Made by a program: the position numbers and the translations under genes
The notes under the pieces: model-generated
Told to the model about the DNA's origin: nothing
Database searches by the model: none
Seen by the model: the letters and a program-made list of their open reading frames with translations, nothing else
Part shown: in pieces, positions 5,045 to 6,990 of the stretch
Position numbering within the stretch: position 1 is the first letter of the stretch
Layout of the letters: each line of letters opens with the position of its first letter
Origin: Tannerella sp.
GTDB lineage: Bacteria > Bacteroidota > Bacteroidia > Bacteroidales > Tannerellaceae
Length of the DNA: 6,990 nucleotides
Assembly: GCA_031283915.1 (NCBI GenBank)
Contig: JAITAY010000136.1
Span: 1 to 6,990, forward strand
Direction of reading: 5' to 3'

Positions 5045-6343
5045 ATGGGTAATTTAAAATTTGAAACATTACAGGTACACGCAGGTCAGGAAGTCGAAAA
5101 GACCACTCACGCACGTGCATTACCAATTTATCAGACGTCTTCCTACGTTTTCGAGGATGCCAAAGATGGCGCCGATCTGTTCGGTTTGCGCAAGTTCGGG
5201 AACATTTACACCCGGTTGCAGAACCCCACGACCGACGTATTCGAGAAAAGAGTGGCCGCGCTCGAAGGCGGCGTCACGGGGCTGGGCACCTCGTCGGGAC
5301 AGGCGGCGCAGTTTATCGCGCTGAACAACATCCTCCAGGCAGGCGACAACTTCGTCACCACCTCCCACCTCTACGGCGGCACCTACAACCAGTTCAAGTC
5401 GCAGTTCAAGCGGCTCGGCATCGAAGCCCGCTTCACGCCGACCGACGACCCTGCCGAGTTCGAAAAGCGCATCGACGCTCATACTAAAGCGATCTACCTG
5501 GAGACCATCGGCAATCCCGAACTGAACATTCCCGATTTCGACGCCATTGCAGCCGTAGCCGGCGCTCACGACCTTCCGCTGATTGTGGACAATACGTTCG
5601 GAGGAGCGGGCTACCTCTTCCGTCCGATCGAACACGGCGCGTCGGTCGTAGTCGAGTCGGCCACCAAATGGATTGGCGGCCACGGCACAAGCATCGGCGG
5701 CGTGATTGTTGACAGCGGTACGTTCAACTGGGGCAACGGCAAATTCCCCGCTTTCACACAACCTTCCGACAGCTATCACGGCCTCGTCTTCTGGGATGTA
5801 TTTGGCGCCGGCGGCCCCTTCGGCAACATCGCCTTCAACATCCGCGCCCGTGTGGAAGGACTGCGCGACTGGGGCTGCACGCCCAGTCCCTTCAATTCCT
5901 TCCTGCTGGTACAGGGACTGGAAACGCTTTCGCTCCGCCTCGACCGCCACGTGCAGAACACGCAGGCGTTAGCCGAATGGCTCGAAAGTCATCCGAAAGT
6001 GGAATACGTCAACTACCCCGGCCTCAAGAGCAGTAAATATTACGAACTGGCACGCAAATACCTGCCCAAAGGCCCCGGCGCCGTGCTGACCTTCAAGGTC
6101 AAGGGCGATCCGGAGTATGCCGACCGGGTGATCGACAGCGTAAAACTGCTCAGCCACCTGGCCAATGTAGGCGATGCCAAGTCGCTGATTATTCATCCGG
6201 CTGCCACCACGCACGAACAGCTCTCGCCCGAAGAACAGAAAGCGACGGGTGTGGAACCGGGATTGATTCGTATCTCCGTGGGTATCGAACATATTGACGA
6301 CATCAAGGCCGACCTTGCACAGGCGCTCGACGCCATCCGCTGA
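5045..6343 (+). CDS. metY: O-acetylhomoserine sulfhydrylase (O-acetylhomoserine aminocarboxypropyltransferase)
   Basis: This PLP enzyme of the Cys/Met-metabolism family has 432 residues, a normal length for MetY. Such enzymes condense O-acetylhomoserine with sulfide to homocysteine, giving direct sulfhydrylation in methionine synthesis, in the cytoplasm. Visible marks are FETLQVHAGQ at the N-terminus, YTRLQNPTTDVFEKRVAALE at 55-74, SSGQAA at 83-88, the PLP-anchoring VDNTF at 181-185 (Asp182) and the Schiff-base lysine K208 in SATKWIGGHGTSIGG. The C-terminal HPAATTHEQL and RISVGIE blocks are also present. The insert with NWGNGKFPAFTQPSDSYHG is typical of MetY rather than the shorter cystathionine enzymes MetB and MetC. 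It has its own promoter and a terminator 43 bp after the stop, so it looks monocistronic. Use of O-succinyl- or O-phosphohomoserine cannot be excluded from sequence alone. Confidence 0.93.
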   Translation: MGNLKFETLQVHAGQEVEKTTHARALPIYQTSSYVFEDAKDGADLFGLRKFGNIYTRLQNPTTDVFEKRVAALEGGVTGLGTSSGQAAQFIALNNILQAGDNFVTTSHLYGGTYNQFKSQFKRLGIEARFTPTDDPAEFEKRIDAHTKAIYLETIGNPELNIPDFDAIAAVAGAHDLPLIVDNTFGGAGYLFRPIEHGASVVVESATKWIGGHGTSIGGVIVDSGTFNWGNGKFPAFTQPSDSYHGLVFWDVFGAGGPFGNIAFNIRARVEGLRDWGCTPSPFNSFLLVQGLETLSLRLDRHVQNTQALAEWLESHPKVEYVNYPGLKSSKYYELARKYLPKGPGAVLTFKVKGDPEYADRVIDSVKLLSHLANVGDAKSLIIHPAATTHEQLSPEEQKATGVEPGLIRISVGIEHIDDIKADLAQALDAIR

Positions 6344-6386
6344 ACGAAAAGCCACAAGTTGTTGAAGTATTTCAGTTGTGAAAGAG

Positions 6387-6430
6387 GAGGCTGTCTACAT
6401 AATGAATAGACAGCCTCTGTCTGTTTCTTT
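6387..6430 (+). terminator. Intrinsic terminator of the sulfhydrylase gene
   Basis: GAGGCTGTCTA (6387-6397) and TAGACAGCCTC (6407-6417) form a perfect 11-bp stem with a 9-nt loop, followed by a T-rich tail (TGTCTGTTTCTTT). An AGAGG stretch precedes the stem. The GAGGCTGTC...GACAGCCTC shape is common at gene ends in Bacteroidales. Confidence 0.85.
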
Positions 6431-6574
6431 CAGGTCACGTCAAATCATGATAAATGATGAAACCCGCCATCCGGCTGCGGTTCGCACGGGCTTTAGCCCA
6501 ATGCTTATTCTTGCCGTCAATTTTATACTTATCGCGGCATCGTTTTGTGCATTGCCCGTCAGCATAGAAAAGGG
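6431..6574. other. Non-coding stretch with a GGGCTTTAGCCC palindrome
   Basis: The imperfectly centred palindrome GGGCT-TT-AGCCC lies at 6488-6499 and is followed by AATG. GGGCTTTAGCC (6488-6498) is the exact complement of GGCTAAAGCCC at 6603-6613 inside the tandem element. The direct string AGCCCAATG is also shared. TTGCCCGTCAGC (6552-6563) resembles TTGCCCGTCGGC at 6846-6857. This flank therefore looks like an older, decayed relative of the element to its right. No gene is supported. Confidence 0.5.
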
Positions 6575-6612
6575 CATCCGCCCACACGCCTTTTTCCCCG
6601 TCGGCTAAAGCC

Positions 6613-6819
6613 CAATGTTATCAAGTTAAGCGCTAAAAGGCTGTAGTAGAGCATCCCGATAGGGATGCATCGCTCGGTAGAATTTTTACGACGTCTCTAT
6701 CTGCATCCCGGTAGGGATGCATCCTTATCAGGATGCAATAGAGGGTTATACCGGTTTAGCTACCGAGCGATGCATCCCTGGCGGGATGCCGGAAACAAAA
6801 TCTTAACTTGATGACATTG
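6613..6819. repeat. Nested 207-bp imperfect palindrome inside the tandem repeat
   Basis: Three sets of inverted arms are nested around GGATGCATCC (6715-6724). The outer arms are CAATGTTATCAAGTTAAG (6613-6630) with 6802-6819, paired throughout with one G-U. The middle arms are 6651-6680 with 6760-6789, where 28 of 30 are Watson-Crick pairs and the two exceptions both lie in a hairpin loop. The inner arms are CTCTAT (6695-6700) and TGCATCC (6702-6708) with GGATGCA (6731-6737) and ATAGAG (6738-6743), with one bulged C. A long hairpin or cruciform is possible. Candidates are a MITE- or REP/BIME-like element; no end repeats of a known insertion sequence are recognised. Confidence 0.8.
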
Positions 6820-6988
6820 AGTTAAACATCCGCCCACACGCCTTCTTGCCCGTCGGCTAAAGCCCAATGTTATCAAGTTAAGCGCTAAAAGGCGGTAGTA
6901 GAGCATCCCGCCAGGGATGCATCGCTTGGTAGAATTTTTGCGACGTCTCTATCTGCATCCCGTCAGGGATGCATCCTTAACAGGATGC
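6651..6988. repeat. Seven GCATCC(C/T)-loop-(G/A)GGATGC mini-hairpins
   Basis: Perfect 7-bp stems with 4-nt loops occur at 6651-6668 (loop GATA), 6703-6720 (GGTA), 6719-6736 (TATC), 6772-6789 (TGGC), 6903-6920 (GCCA), 6955-6972 (GTCA) and 6971-6988 (TAAC). Read on the strand that makes them agree, every loop is GNYA. Four hairpins (6651, 6703, 6903, 6955) are in the forward sense and three (6719, 6772, 6971) in the reverse sense. Hairpins at 6703 and 6719, and at 6955 and 6971, share two bases, so only one of each pair can form fully. The repeat family resembles REP-type elements; its partner protein, if any, is not in this window. Confidence 0.85.
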
Positions 6989-6990
6989 AA

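Larger units (their letters stand above)
6575..6990. repeat. 252-bp tandem repeat, second copy cut by the window end
   Basis: Copy 1 spans 6575-6826 and copy 2 starts at 6827, running to the window edge. Both begin with CATCCGCCCACACGCC. Over the 164 bases present in both I count ten substitutions and no indels. Five of the ten fall in hairpin loops. No transposase or other protein gene lies inside. The copies carry the palindromes described in the next two entries. Confidence 0.9.

Noticed and set aside
5120..5950. Reverse-strand frame of 276 residues
   Set aside because: It is a shadow of the sulfhydrylase gene in GC-rich codon context, without family character.
6378..6608. 76-residue frame after the sulfhydrylase gene
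   Set aside because: It runs through the terminator hairpin and into the palindromic repeat. Its hydrophobic stretch has no supporting start signal or family match.

Overview
The window looks like chromosomal DNA from a member of the Bacteroidota, most likely the order Bacteroidales. Three signs point this way. Promoters of the phylum's TTG / TAnnTTTG type sit upstream of two genes. There is a TonB-dependent receptor with an N-terminal carboxypeptidase-regulatory-like domain. Its neighbour is a small Cys/His-rich exported protein ending in IWQPPK, of the kind found beside such receptors in this phylum. Every gene I accept lies on the + strand. No transposase, integrase, rRNA or tRNA gene is visible.

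Layout: 1-110 is the 3' end of a WbsX-like (GH99-like) glycan-related gene. 178-387 holds five 42-bp tandem repeats, each made of two different short palindromes placed 21 bp apart. 459-767 encodes a small Cys/His-rich exported protein (DUF6660-like) behind a promoter that overlaps a 26-bp dyad. 768-1105 has no convincing gene, but it holds a possible structured leader and a terminator-like hairpin just before a TonB-dependent outer-membrane receptor (1106-3274). After a strong hairpin and about 300 bp of non-coding DNA come a cobalamin-binding-type radical SAM enzyme (3663-4955) and an O-acetylhomoserine sulfhydrylase (5045-6343). The latter has its own clear promoter and a textbook-looking terminator. 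6575-6990 contains a 252-bp tandemly repeated element built from nested palindromes; the window cuts its second copy.

How the genes may work together: the small protein and the receptor plausibly form a metal- or cofactor-uptake pair, but the substrate cannot be read from the sequence. The sulfhydrylase makes homocysteine for methionine, and methionine supplies SAM, which the radical SAM enzyme would use along with cobalamin. This metabolic link is inference, since the sulfhydrylase has its own promoter and the two genes need not share a transcript.

The protein-coding genes belong to known families. The least explained parts are non-coding: the composite palindrome array upstream of the small gene, the possible attenuator before the receptor, and the nested palindromic element with its regular GNYA loops at the right end.
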